Notes under the pieces: generated by a model
The model's input: the letters and a program-made list of their open reading frames with translations, nothing else
The model's database searches: none
What the model was told of the DNA's origin: nothing
Part shown: piece by piece, positions 56,893-64,000 of the stretch
How the letters are laid out: each line of letters begins with the position of its first letter
Numbering within the stretch: the stretch's first letter is position 1
Source of the DNA: Bisgaard Taxon 45
GTDB taxonomy: Bacteria > Pseudomonadota > Gammaproteobacteria > Enterobacterales > Pasteurellaceae
Reading direction: 5' to 3'
DNA: 64,000 nt
NCBI GenBank assembly: GCA_030783905.1
Contig: JAQAHH010000004.1
Span: 161,865 to 225,864, forward strand
Made by a program: the position numbers and the translations under genes

Positions 56893-57606
56893 CTAATCGT
56901 TGATTAATTCAATTTTCGCTTGCACAACGGTTCTTAATTTTGTTTTGCCACCTTCAAGGGCCATCTCGTGCTCAGAAGAAGCACTATAAAAAGCATCTGT
57001 ACTTTTCATCGATACCGCATAACTTCTCGTTGAACCCATCACATCTTGCGGAGACAAATCCAATTCAATTAGGCGATAACCTTTTGCTTTCATTAAAGAC
57101 TGGATCAATTGTGCTTTTTGCTCAAACTTGTGCAACACGGCTTCGGTCATTTCTTTTTCCACCCGTGCTAAACTTTCCTCAGACACTGTGGCATACATAC
57201 CGCCAATTTTAAAATGCTCATTTAACTCCGCCACCAGCGTTGATAGCATTGGCATATCTTGGCTTTTTAACACTAATTCTGCGCGATCAATCCAGCCAAT
57301 TTGTCGGCCCTCTTTGCTATAACGAACTTGTGTGTAACGTTGTTGAGAAACGACTTGTACCGCGTTGTGCTTTTTCACTGCCTCAAGCGCCTGATTCATA
57401 CGTGCGACAATCACTTGATTTAATGCACTCGCCTCTTTGCCTTCTTCTTGCAAATACAGTATGACCTGCATCTCATCTTTATCAATTTCTTTGACCACTT
57501 CTGCACTGAATTGGACTTGATTATGTTGCAATTTATTGTCTACTGGTTGCGCATTCAGCACAACAGGTAACGCAAGTAATATCCACGCAAGATGTTTGAA
57601 TGTCAT
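56893..57606 (-). CDS. SIMPL-domain (DUF541) periplasmic protein
   Basis: 237 aa from ATG 57606 (AGGA upstream; the frame extends nine codons further). Signal peptide MTFKHLAWILLALPVVLNA. The mature part follows the SIMPL/YggE fold: VQFSAEVVKEIDKDEMQVIL, a helix with VIVARMNQALEAVKKH, and GWIDRAELVLKSQDMPMLSTLVAEL. Relatives include YggE, linked to oxidative stress, and mammalian SIMPL. No partner gene is obvious; it lies between slyD and rraB. Confidence 0.85.
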   Translation of the reverse strand: MTFKHLAWILLALPVVLNAQPVDNKLQHNQVQFSAEVVKEIDKDEMQVILYLQEEGKEASALNQVIVARMNQALEAVKKHNAVQVVSQQRYTQVRYSKEGRQIGWIDRAELVLKSQDMPMLSTLVAELNEHFKIGGMYATVSEESLARVEKEMTEAVLHKFEQKAQLIQSLMKAKGYRLIELDLSPQDVMGSTRSYAVSMKSTDAFYSASSEHEMALEGGKTKLRTVVQAKIELIND

Positions 57607-57674
57607 AACGTTTTTCCTATTCTGTAAAGTCACTCTTCATTAGGCAGAGAGTAACTAAAATAGTTCAAAATAAA

Positions 57675-57707
57675 ACCGCACTTTCAACAAGTTGTCAAAA
57701 GTGCGGT
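57675..57707 (-). terminator. Perfect inverted pair of uptake signals downstream of rraB
   Basis: 10-bp stem ACCGCACTTT / AAAGTGCGGT with a 13-base loop; both arms are perfect uptake signals (57675-57683 and 57699-57707). It sits 17 bases past the rraB stop, and the minus-strand tail is TTTTA. Confidence 0.75.
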
Positions 57708-57724
57708 CTTATTCTTACACGTTT

Positions 57725-58150
57725 TTAATGGCGTTCATTCAACTCGTCATCAATCTCGTCGTCAAAGAACTCACCATCCTCACCGTATTCGTCATCCTCT
57801 GCATTAGGATCTTCAAAATAAGTGCCCCAACCATCATAGGTACCATCCCATTTCTCCACTAAAGGAAGCAATTCTTTTTGCTGCGCATCAATGATTTCAG
57901 GTGTCAGCTTCACTTCGCTAATAATATCAAAGCAAAAAACCACCTGACCACTCTCATCTTCAAACTCTTCAGCTTCGGAAACTTCATAACCTAACTTAAA
58001 TGCATCAACGGCAATTTTTTCTAATTTATCAAAATCATGGTGTGCGATGTGATGCTCAATAATGTATAACGCATCGGGATCACTACCGTCATTTAAAAGA
58101 TCGGTAATAATCTCTCTGGTTTCTGTTTTTAGCGCATTCAAGTCGATCAT
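57725..58150 (-). CDS. rraB: Regulator of ribonuclease E activity B
   Basis: Binds RNase E and modulates RNA decay in E. coli. 141 aa. NDGSDPDALYIIEHHIAHHDFDKLEKIAVDAFKLGYEVSEAEE and EKWDGTYDGWGTYFEDPN match the family closely. The C-terminal 30 residues are strongly acidic. Monocistronic between mscL and the SIMPL gene. Confidence 0.94.
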   Translation of the reverse strand: MIDLNALKTETREIITDLLNDGSDPDALYIIEHHIAHHDFDKLEKIAVDAFKLGYEVSEAEEFEDESGQVVFCFDIISEVKLTPEIIDAQQKELLPLVEKWDGTYDGWGTYFEDPNAEDDEYGEDGEFFDDEIDDELNERH

Positions 58151-58242
58151 GTTAGTTACCTCTATAGGAATGAAATTGAGCGTATTGTAAAGGGTATACC
58201 TTGCTTATACAAGGTTGATGCCAATTGAAGAAAGCTGAAAAG

Positions 58243-58271
58243 AAAAAATCTTCCACGAGGGAAGATTTTTT
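58243..58271 (-). terminator. Intrinsic terminator of mscL
   Basis: 12-bp stem AAAAAATCTTCC / GGAAGATTTTTT with loop ACGAG, 16 bases past the mscL stop. The minus-strand side ends in T-rich sequence. Confidence 0.85.
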
Positions 58272-58286
58272 AGCGACTAAATACCA

Positions 58287-58688
58287 TTATTTTTTCAATA
58301 AATCACGAATTTCAGTCAGTAATACTTCTTCGTTTGAAAGTTTTGGTTCTGCAGGCTCTTCGACTTTTGGCTCCTCACGTTTCAATTTATTTAATGCTTT
58401 AATCATTAAGAAAATTGCAAACGCAATAATAATGAAGTCAAAGACGGTTTGAATAAATGCACCATAATTTAAGGTCACCGCTGGCACATCGCCTACCGCT
58501 TCTTTCAACACGATACTTAAATCTTTGAAATCAACGCCACCCGTTAAAATACCAAGTACTGGCATCACGACATCACCAACTAAAGAGCTAACAATCTTAC
58601 CGAATGCACCACCGATGATCACACCGACGGCCATATCGACAACATTGCCTCGCATTGCAAATTCGCGAAACTCTTTCACAAAACTCAT
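58287..58688 (-). CDS. mscL: Large-conductance mechanosensitive channel MscL
   Basis: Pentameric inner-membrane pore that opens on osmotic down-shock. 133 aa. N-terminal amphipathic helix [42 protein letters not shown] with the gate residues, second helix [20 protein letters not shown] and the cytoplasmic bundle ending [10 protein letters not shown]. Downstream of trkA as in E. coli, but separated from it by a hairpin. Confidence 0.96.
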   Translation of the reverse strand: MSFVKEFREFAMRGNVVDMAVGVIIGGAFGKIVSSLVGDVVMPVLGILTGGVDFKDLSIVLKEAVGDVPAVTLNYGAFIQTVFDFIIIAFAIFLMIKALNKLKREEPKVEEPAEPKLSNEEVLLTEIRDLLKK

Positions 58689-58714
58689 AAAAACTCCTAA
58701 ATAAAATGTTAGCT

Positions 58715-58739
58715 AAAATCCTAAGCATTATAGGATTTT
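58715..58739 (-). terminator. Hairpin downstream of trkA
   Basis: 9-bp stem AAAATCCTA / TAGGATTTT with a 7-base loop, 32 bases past the trkA stop. The minus-strand tail has few T, so it may be partial and allow some mscL expression. Confidence 0.55.
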
Positions 58740-58770
58740 TTGATTTTTTGTACAGTTTATTTACGCTACT

Positions 58771-60147
58771 TTAAATAAAGAATACACTTGGCTGAAAAAG
58801 TTTCTCGATATCCGAAACAAACTTCTTATCGCTTAAATACACAATAACATGGTCATTATCTTCAATCACGATATTTTTCTTCGCCATCATCACTTCGTTA
58901 CCACGCAGTATCGCCCCCACAATTGCGCCTTGTGGCAACTTCAATTCTGATATTTTACGCCCTATCACGAGGGAAGAGCTTTCCTCACCATGTACAATAA
59001 TCTCTAATGCTTCTGCCACCCCATGCCGTAAAGAAGCAACATTCACTGTATCCCCTTTGCGTACATGGCTTAACAATGCAGAAATTGTTGTTTGTTGTGG
59101 AGAAACGGCAATATCAATGGTGCCACCTTGGATCAAATTGATGTATGCCATACGTTGAATTAACACCAAGGCTTTCTTCGCACCCAAGCGTTTTGCTAAT
59201 AGCGCCGACATGATATTGGCCTCATCATCACTGGTCAGTGACAAAAAGACATCGATATTCTCGATTTGCTCTTCTAATAGGAAAGCCTGATCAGACGAAT
59301 CACCACAGAAAATTAAGGTATTGGACAATTTTTCAGCCAGTCCCGTTGCGCGCTCTGCATTGCGTTCAATTAGTTTAACCGAACATTGTCCCTCTAGATT
59401 TTTCGCTACACCAATGCCAACGTTCCCTCCACCCGCGATCATAATACGTTTATACGGCTTTTCTAAACGCTGTAGTTCACTCATCACCGCCTTAATATGA
59501 ATGGTTTCACAGATAAAGGTCACTTCATCACCAGCTTCAATGATGGTTGATCCCTGAGGGCGAATCACTTTATCTTGCCGCAAAATAGAAACAATACGAC
59601 ACTCAATATGTGGCATATGATCTTTCAACGCAGAAATCGCATAGCCTACTAATGGACCACCATAATAGGCTTTCACGACCACAAGACTAATACGACCGTT
59701 TGCAAAATGCGCGACTTGTAACGCACCTGGATAATCAATCAGACGTGTAATTTCATCAGTGACTAATTTTTCTGGAGAGATAATATGATCGATAGGTAAT
59801 ACATTAGGTTGAAACAACTTGTCTTTTTCACGTAAATATTCTGCATTACGGATACGAGCAATTTTCGTCGGGGTATTAAACAGCGTATAGCTAATCTGGC
59901 AAGCCACCATATTAATTTCATCAGAACTTGTTACTGCAACTAATAAATCGGCATCTTGTGCGCCAGCTTCGCGTAACACTCTTGGTGAAGAAGCAGAACC
60001 ATTAACGACTCGCAAGTCATGCTTACTTTGCAAATTTTCTAAACGGAGTGATTGATTATCAACTAATGTAATGTCGTTATCTTCACTCACTAAATTCTCC
60101 GCAAGGGTTTTACCAACCTGCCCTGCACCAAGAATGATAATTTTCAT
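58771..60147 (-). CDS. trkA: Trk potassium uptake protein TrkA
   Basis: Peripheral NAD-binding regulator of the TrkH/TrkG potassium channel. 458 aa made of two RCK repeats. First Rossmann motif [19 protein letters not shown], second [19 protein letters not shown] near residue 230, each followed by a TrkA_C domain. The ATG overlaps the stop of the glycosyltransferase gene (TAATG at 60147), so it depends on that gene for translation coupling. In E. coli it directly follows rsmB. Confidence 0.96.
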   Translation of the reverse strand: MKIIILGAGQVGKTLAENLVSEDNDITLVDNQSLRLENLQSKHDLRVVNGSASSPRVLREAGAQDADLLVAVTSSDEINMVACQISYTLFNTPTKIARIRNAEYLREKDKLFQPNVLPIDHIISPEKLVTDEITRLIDYPGALQVAHFANGRISLVVVKAYYGGPLVGYAISALKDHMPHIECRIVSILRQDKVIRPQGSTIIEAGDEVTFICETIHIKAVMSELQRLEKPYKRIMIAGGGNVGIGVAKNLEGQCSVKLIERNAERATGLAEKLSNTLIFCGDSSDQAFLLEEQIENIDVFLSLTSDDEANIMSALLAKRLGAKKALVLIQRMAYINLIQGGTIDIAVSPQQTTISALLSHVRKGDTVNVASLRHGVAEALEIIVHGEESSSLVIGRKISELKLPQGAIVGAILRGNEVMMAKKNIVIEDNDHVIVYLSDKKFVSDIEKLFQPSVFFI

Positions 60148-60971
60148 TATTCTGTTCTCTCAATCACCAAGGGTTTAACACCCACCTCTTGTACATCTAA
60201 TAGTTTCTTCAGCTGTTCGACATGTTTACAAATATTCTCCGTAACTTGCTCTGCGACTTGAATATCGGTTGGTAAACTATTCTTAGGCCTTTTACCAAAT
60301 AAAATGGCGTCTAATAAACGTTCTGCTTTCATCCCCTCGTGGCAATAATATAAAACCCCTACGTCTTCAAATAACGTTGCAACACGCCCTAATTTCACCA
60401 CCGCCTCGCCAAGCGCATTATCATCTCCGCCTAAACGATTAAAGAGTGATTCTTGTGGAAAACCACCACAAGCTAATAAAAATGAACGACGGAACACACT
60501 ATTTCCGACTAATGACATTTGTACGGTTTCCCAAGCACTGTCAAAGTCAGGATGTTCAGTATATTCTTCCGATAGCCCAACAGGTTTTATGGCCAGTCTA
60601 ACTAGGACAGTTTCAGGACGGAAATGAAAAACGCAACTTGCCACTTTAAGCGCGTCAGGCTCATAGGCATCATCCGCATCTAAAAAGGCAATTAACTCAG
60701 CATTACTTTGAACAGCGCCCCAGTTTCTTGCTTTCGCCACGCCACCATTACGAGAAAGTCGCTCGACAGTCACTTTTTCTGGAAAACGTGCCGCAATTTG
60801 ATTGGCAAGTTTAAATGAATTGTCTGTAGAACAATCATCAATGATCCACAAATGATTAAGTAACTCTTGACTTAACACAGAGTTAACTGCACGAATCAGC
60901 GTTTTCTCCGCATTATAACAGGGGATCACAACATCAATTTTTGAAAATGACATTTTATTAAAGTTCATCAT
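60147..60971 (-). CDS. Family 2 glycosyltransferase inside the def-trkA operon
   Basis: 274 aa, no membrane segment. GT-A fold: [23 protein letters not shown] at the start, [29 protein letters not shown], the metal-binding [15 protein letters not shown] and [16 protein letters not shown] toward the C-terminus. Tandem ATGs at 60971 and 60968 overlap the rsmB stop (TGA), and its own stop overlaps the trkA ATG, so it is coupled on both sides. No LPS or capsule gene is nearby; the acceptor is unknown. The gene is absent from this position in E. coli, where rsmB and trkA are adjacent. Confidence 0.87.
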   Translation of the reverse strand: MMNFNKMSFSKIDVVIPCYNAEKTLIRAVNSVLSQELLNHLWIIDDCSTDNSFKLANQIAARFPEKVTVERLSRNGGVAKARNWGAVQSNAELIAFLDADDAYEPDALKVASCVFHFRPETVLVRLAIKPVGLSEEYTEHPDFDSAWETVQMSLVGNSVFRRSFLLACGGFPQESLFNRLGGDDNALGEAVVKLGRVATLFEDVGVLYYCHEGMKAERLLDAILFGKRPKNSLPTDIQVAEQVTENICKHVEQLKKLLDVQEVGVKPLVIERTE

Positions 60972-62299
60972 GAAACTACCTTCCTTAACTTAACATAATA
61001 AAAACCGTCACCCCCGTTCTCCGTTGGTAGAAACTGATACCCAACTGATCCCTCTACCGCATTAAACGGGAGTGGCTCTAATTTCGCATCTAAATGATTC
61101 GTTAAAAATTGTTCAATTTGTAATGCATTTTCCTCAGGTAAAACCGAGCAAGTTGCATACAATAAAATGCCATTTGGCTTTAATACTGACCAAAGTGCCT
61201 GTAAGATTTGTTTCTGTAACGCTACTAACGCGGTAATATCTGACTCTTGTCTTAACCATTTAATGTCAGGATGACGTCGAATCACGCCCGTTGCAGAACA
61301 AGGTGCATCTAATAAAATTCGGTCAAATTGCACCGCACTTTCACTTATTTGTTTTAACCATTGTGCTGGCTGCGTCGCATCACCACAAAGCACTAACGCA
61401 TGTTGTTGCATACGCGCTAAATTTTCATGTACCCGCTTAAGGCGAGTGGGCTCCACATCTAATGCTACAACTTGAGCCTGAGGCGCCTGCTCTAAAATAT
61501 GTGTTGTTTTTCCACCGGGCGCGGCACAAGCATCCAAAATCCATTCGCCATTTTTGGGGGCTAACAGCAACCCAGACCATTGTGCATTCACATCTTGTAC
61601 ACTTACCGCCCCGTCATAGAAAGCCGGTAATTGTGATACGGCAACGGGTTGCAATAAACGTAAAGCACAAGGATTTTCCGCCCCCTCCGCCTCAATACCT
61701 TGCTCGGCTAATAAAGTGCGGTAGGTTTCCGTCGTATTTTTTTGCTGATTCACGCGTAACCACATTGGTGGCTTTTGGTTATTCGCTTCAATGATCTCAC
61801 GCCAATTTGGATACGCTTTTTTCAAACGATTAATAAACCAATCTGGATGTAATGTATGCCAGTGTTTATCAACTTTCAGCAATAACTCGTCTTGTTCACG
61901 TAGAAAACGACGTAATACACCATTAACTAAGCCACGAAAACGCTCGACTTTCAAACCACTTGTTGCATTGACCACTTCATCAACTGCAGCATGAGCAGGA
62001 ATGCGAGTATAAAGGAGCTGATACAAGCCAACTAATAGCAAACAATGCACAATGCGTGTTTTTCCTTTTAATGGCTTATCGACAAGCTGCTTAATGATCA
62101 GCTCTAAACGAGGTAATACACGACATACCCCAAAACAAATCTCTTGCAATAAAGGTAAATCTTGCGTTTTAACTTGATGTTGTGTGTCTGGAATTAAGGT
62201 TGATAGCGATTTGCCTTGATCCAAAACCTGTAAAATGACTTGCGCTGCAATTGCCCTTGTTGACATCATTACACTGTGTTTTCTTGCTAATTTCGGCAT
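60968..62299 (-). CDS. rsmB: 16S rRNA m5C967 methyltransferase RsmB
   Basis: Methylates cytosine 967 of 16S rRNA. 443 aa. N-terminal NusB-like domain ([45 protein letters not shown]), then the Rossmann methyltransferase with [37 protein letters not shown] and [16 protein letters not shown], whose cysteines are catalytic. Its ATG at 62299 overlaps the fmt stop (TAATG); in-frame ATGs at codons 11 and 12 are alternatives. It contains two uptake signals, one in each orientation. Confidence 0.95.
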   Translation of the reverse strand: MPKLARKHSVMMSTRAIAAQVILQVLDQGKSLSTLIPDTQHQVKTQDLPLLQEICFGVCRVLPRLELIIKQLVDKPLKGKTRIVHCLLLVGLYQLLYTRIPAHAAVDEVVNATSGLKVERFRGLVNGVLRRFLREQDELLLKVDKHWHTLHPDWFINRLKKAYPNWREIIEANNQKPPMWLRVNQQKNTTETYRTLLAEQGIEAEGAENPCALRLLQPVAVSQLPAFYDGAVSVQDVNAQWSGLLLAPKNGEWILDACAAPGGKTTHILEQAPQAQVVALDVEPTRLKRVHENLARMQQHALVLCGDATQPAQWLKQISESAVQFDRILLDAPCSATGVIRRHPDIKWLRQESDITALVALQKQILQALWSVLKPNGILLYATCSVLPEENALQIEQFLTNHLDAKLEPLPFNAVEGSVGYQFLPTENGGDGFYYVKLRKVVS

Positions 62300-63252
62300 T
62301 ATAATACCTTACCAACTGGAAACCATTCCGCCCGCCCGTTCAACAAATCCCGGACCTCCATTGGTTTCTTTCCTGCTGGTTGTAACAGCAATAAATTTAA
62401 CACACCTTCTGCCGTCGCAATTTGAATACCATTTTTATCCGCACTTAAGATTGTTCCTGCTGCTTTATCAACATGAGGCAAAACAGAAGCTTTATATACC
62501 TTTATCATCTGCACATTACCTTGAGGATCTGTCAGAGAAAAATAACTCACTGGCCATGGATTAAAGGCTCGAATATTTCGTTCTAATTGCACCGCAGATA
62601 AATACCAATCTAATTGCGCTTCTTCTTTGGATAATTTTTCTGCATAACTAGATTCTATATCATCTTGTTTCTTAAGTACAAATTTTCCTTCATCTAATCC
62701 ATCAAGTACAGACAATAATGCAGAGGGTGCGATTTGAATCAGCTTGTCATACAAGCTTTCTGACGTCTCATCCAGTGCGATATCACAATACACTTTATGT
62801 AGCATATCACCCGTATCCAATCCTTCATCCATTTGCATAATCGTGATACCAGTCTGTTTGTCACCCGCCCAAATTGCGCGTTGAATCGGTGCTGCACCAC
62901 GCCAACGTGGTAATAAAGAACCATGTACATTCAGACAGCCTAAACGAGGCATATCCAAGACTACTTTTGGTAAAATTAAACCATACGCTACAACAACCAT
63001 CACATCGGCATCAATCATGCGCATTTCCTGTTGTGCATCTGATTTACGCAACGATTTTGGTTGATAAACAGGAATATTATGCTGTTCTGCCAATTGTTTT
63101 ACTGGGCTAGCTTGTAACTTTTTTCCACGTCCTGCGGGTTTATCCGGCTGCGTATAAACTGCAACCACTTCATGGTGAGAATCTAATAAGGCTTGTAAGT
63201 GCTGGGCAGCAAACGCTGGTGTCCCTGCAAAGATAATTTTTAGTGCTGTCAT
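62299..63252 (-). CDS. fmt: Methionyl-tRNA formyltransferase
   Basis: Formylates initiator Met-tRNA. 317 aa. [19 protein letters not shown] at the start, the active-site region [22 protein letters not shown] (Asn, His and the following loop) and [18 protein letters not shown] with the catalytic aspartate. The C-terminal domain has the typical [11 protein letters not shown]. Located 65 bases downstream of def, with rsmB coupled at its end. Confidence 0.97.
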   Translation of the reverse strand: MTALKIIFAGTPAFAAQHLQALLDSHHEVVAVYTQPDKPAGRGKKLQASPVKQLAEQHNIPVYQPKSLRKSDAQQEMRMIDADVMVVVAYGLILPKVVLDMPRLGCLNVHGSLLPRWRGAAPIQRAIWAGDKQTGITIMQMDEGLDTGDMLHKVYCDIALDETSESLYDKLIQIAPSALLSVLDGLDEGKFVLKKQDDIESSYAEKLSKEEAQLDWYLSAVQLERNIRAFNPWPVSYFSLTDPQGNVQMIKVYKASVLPHVDKAAGTILSADKNGIQIATAEGVLNLLLLQPAGKKPMEVRDLLNGRAEWFPVGKVL

Positions 63253-63317
63253 ATAAATAAGATAATGTTCTACGTTATGAATAAATAACCCACGTTAGAT
63301 AACATGGGTAGAGGGAA

Positions 63318-63830
63318 TTATTTTTGTTTAGCTAATTGTTTTTGCAGTTTGACCAACTTTTCTTTCATACGCTGACGTTTCAACGGTGATAAATAATCGG
63401 CAAACACAATACCATTTAGGTGATCGATCTCATGCTGAATACAAATCGCTAATAAGCCATCTGCAGTCAAGGTATATTCTTCTCCATGGCGATCTAACGC
63501 TTTAATCGTCACTTTTTCTTTACGTGGTACAAAGCCACGAAAGCCAGGTAAAGATAAACAACCTTCCTCAATGCCGGTTTCGCCACAACTTTCAATAATC
63601 TCCGGGTTAATTAAGACATATTGATTTTCTTTTGTGCCTTCTACATCAATTGTAATAATACGTTGGTGAATATCCACTTGTGTTGCCGCTAAACCAATTC
63701 CTTCCTCGAGATACATTGTTTCAAACATATTATCCACAATTTCACGAATTTCATCATTCACCTCTAGCACAGGTTTCGCAATGGTTTTCAAACGTTCATC
63801 AGGATAAACAAGTACATTTAATCGTGCCAT
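63318..63830 (-). CDS. def: Peptide deformylase
   Basis: Removes the formyl group from new proteins. About 170 aa from ATG 63830 ([20 protein letters not shown]); an upstream in-frame start at 63854 is unlikely. Three motifs of the metal site: [19 protein letters not shown] and HEIDHLNG. First gene of def-fmt-rsmB-GT-trkA and just downstream of an rRNA operon, on the same strand. Confidence 0.97.
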   Translation of the reverse strand: MARLNVLVYPDERLKTIAKPVLEVNDEIREIVDNMFETMYLEEGIGLAATQVDIHQRIITIDVEGTKENQYVLINPEIIESCGETGIEEGCLSLPGFRGFVPRKEKVTIKALDRHGEEYTLTADGLLAICIQHEIDHLNGIVFADYLSPLKRQRMKEKLVKLQKQLAKQK

Positions 63831-63921
63831 AATCTCTCTTTGTGTAAAGTGCAATAAAAAATTTTGCCTATTCTACTCTTTTTTCCGTTTTTTACAAATT
63901 TCTCAAAAAACTGAAAACAAA

Positions 63922-63951
63922 AAGACCCCAAGTATCGCTACTTGAGGTCTT
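63922..63951 (-). terminator. Terminator of the rRNA operon
   Basis: 13-bp stem (63922-63934 with 63939-63951) with one imperfect pair (a G-U wobble on the transcribed strand) and loop of four, followed on the minus strand by TTTTTG. Located about 18 bases past the 5S rRNA end. Confidence 0.85.
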
Positions 63952-63969
63952 CCTGCTCTTATAATCAGA

Positions 63970-64000
63970 ACCTGGCGGTGTCCTACTCTCACATGGGGAA
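63970..64000 (-). rRNA. rrf: 5S rRNA, 3' end only
   Basis: Read on the minus strand, the last 30 bases of the window give CCCCATGTGAGAGTAGGACA followed by CCGCCAGG, the conserved 3' end of bacterial 5S rRNA (helix IV/I region ending GCCAGG). The rest of the gene, and by inference the 23S and 16S genes, lie to the right of the window. The exact 3' end is uncertain by a few bases. Confidence 0.88.

Noticed and set aside
63253..63317. Possible hairpin ACCCA…TGGGT between def and fmt
   Set aside because: Only 5 bp, long loop and no T-run; not a convincing terminator or regulatory element.
1..64000. CRISPR arrays, tRNA genes, insertion sequences and prophage genes
   Set aside because: No repeated spacer pattern, cloverleaf with CCA, transposase or integrase sequence was seen anywhere in the window.

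Overview
The window is a piece of a Pasteurellaceae chromosome, most likely Pasteurella multocida or a close relative. The 9-base Haemophilus/Pasteurella-type DNA uptake signal AAGTGCGGT occurs as a perfect match 24 times (12 in each orientation, about one per 2.7 kb). Coding density is high, and the gene blocks match gammaproteobacterial order with Pasteurellaceae variations: napFDAGHBC next to narQ, a surE-nlpD cluster with no rpoS, an LppB-type NlpD with two LysM repeats, and an Hsf/YadA-type trimeric autotransporter. No insertion sequence, phage, CRISPR array or tRNA gene was seen. The only rRNA is the 3' end of a 5S gene at the right edge.

Layout. 1-2146: a Fur-controlled TonB-dependent receptor cut by the left edge. 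2304-4689: rpe-gph-trpS (minus). 4793-7367: argO, then the coupled set ychJ-yihY-dtd (plus). 7432-13498: a long minus-strand operon, ftsB-ispD-ispF-truD-sel1-surE-yqaA-small lipoprotein-nlpD, followed at 13656-14903 by icd. 15092-17124: rluE-nudJ and an AT-rich NYN/PIN-like gene. 17259-22568: tal, tag, lptD and dprA. 22718-28802: the periplasmic nitrate reductase operon napFDAGHBC (minus), divergent from narQ-pepE-murB-hypothetical-tehA-cls-like (28998-35371). 35739-39988: rpoH, an exported protein, the ABC-F gene yheS and a MarC-family gene. 40082-43571: a TAXI-type TRAP transporter (binding lipoprotein, DUF1850 protein, fused permease). 43751-47077: murR divergent from murQ-murP. 47261-49644: asnA divergent from asnC-udp. 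49841-55287: rimO and the 1309-residue trimeric autotransporter. 55401-58688: a small tyrosine phosphatase, ydcH, slyD, a SIMPL protein, rraB and mscL. 58771-63830: def-fmt-rsmB-glycosyltransferase-trkA (minus), directly downstream of an rRNA operon.

Functional themes. Anaerobic nitrate respiration (nap plus the NarQ sensor) and recycling of cell-wall MurNAc (murR/murQP with a near-perfect CRP site) are the clearest physiological modules. Envelope functions are well represented: LptD, NlpD, FtsB, MurB, MscL, a phospholipase-D enzyme and the Hsf-like adhesin. Most of the window is ordinary core genome. The points that stand out are a 53-residue lipoprotein, too short for usual ORF cutoffs, that shares a motif with the adjacent NlpD; a glycosyltransferase wedged with overlapping ends into the def-trkA operon; an AT-rich NYN-domain gene with a duplicated C-terminal module; a perfect PurR/LacI-type palindrome in front of the TRAP operon; and paired inverted uptake sequences used as terminators. 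I saw no clearly new multi-gene defence or biosynthetic system.
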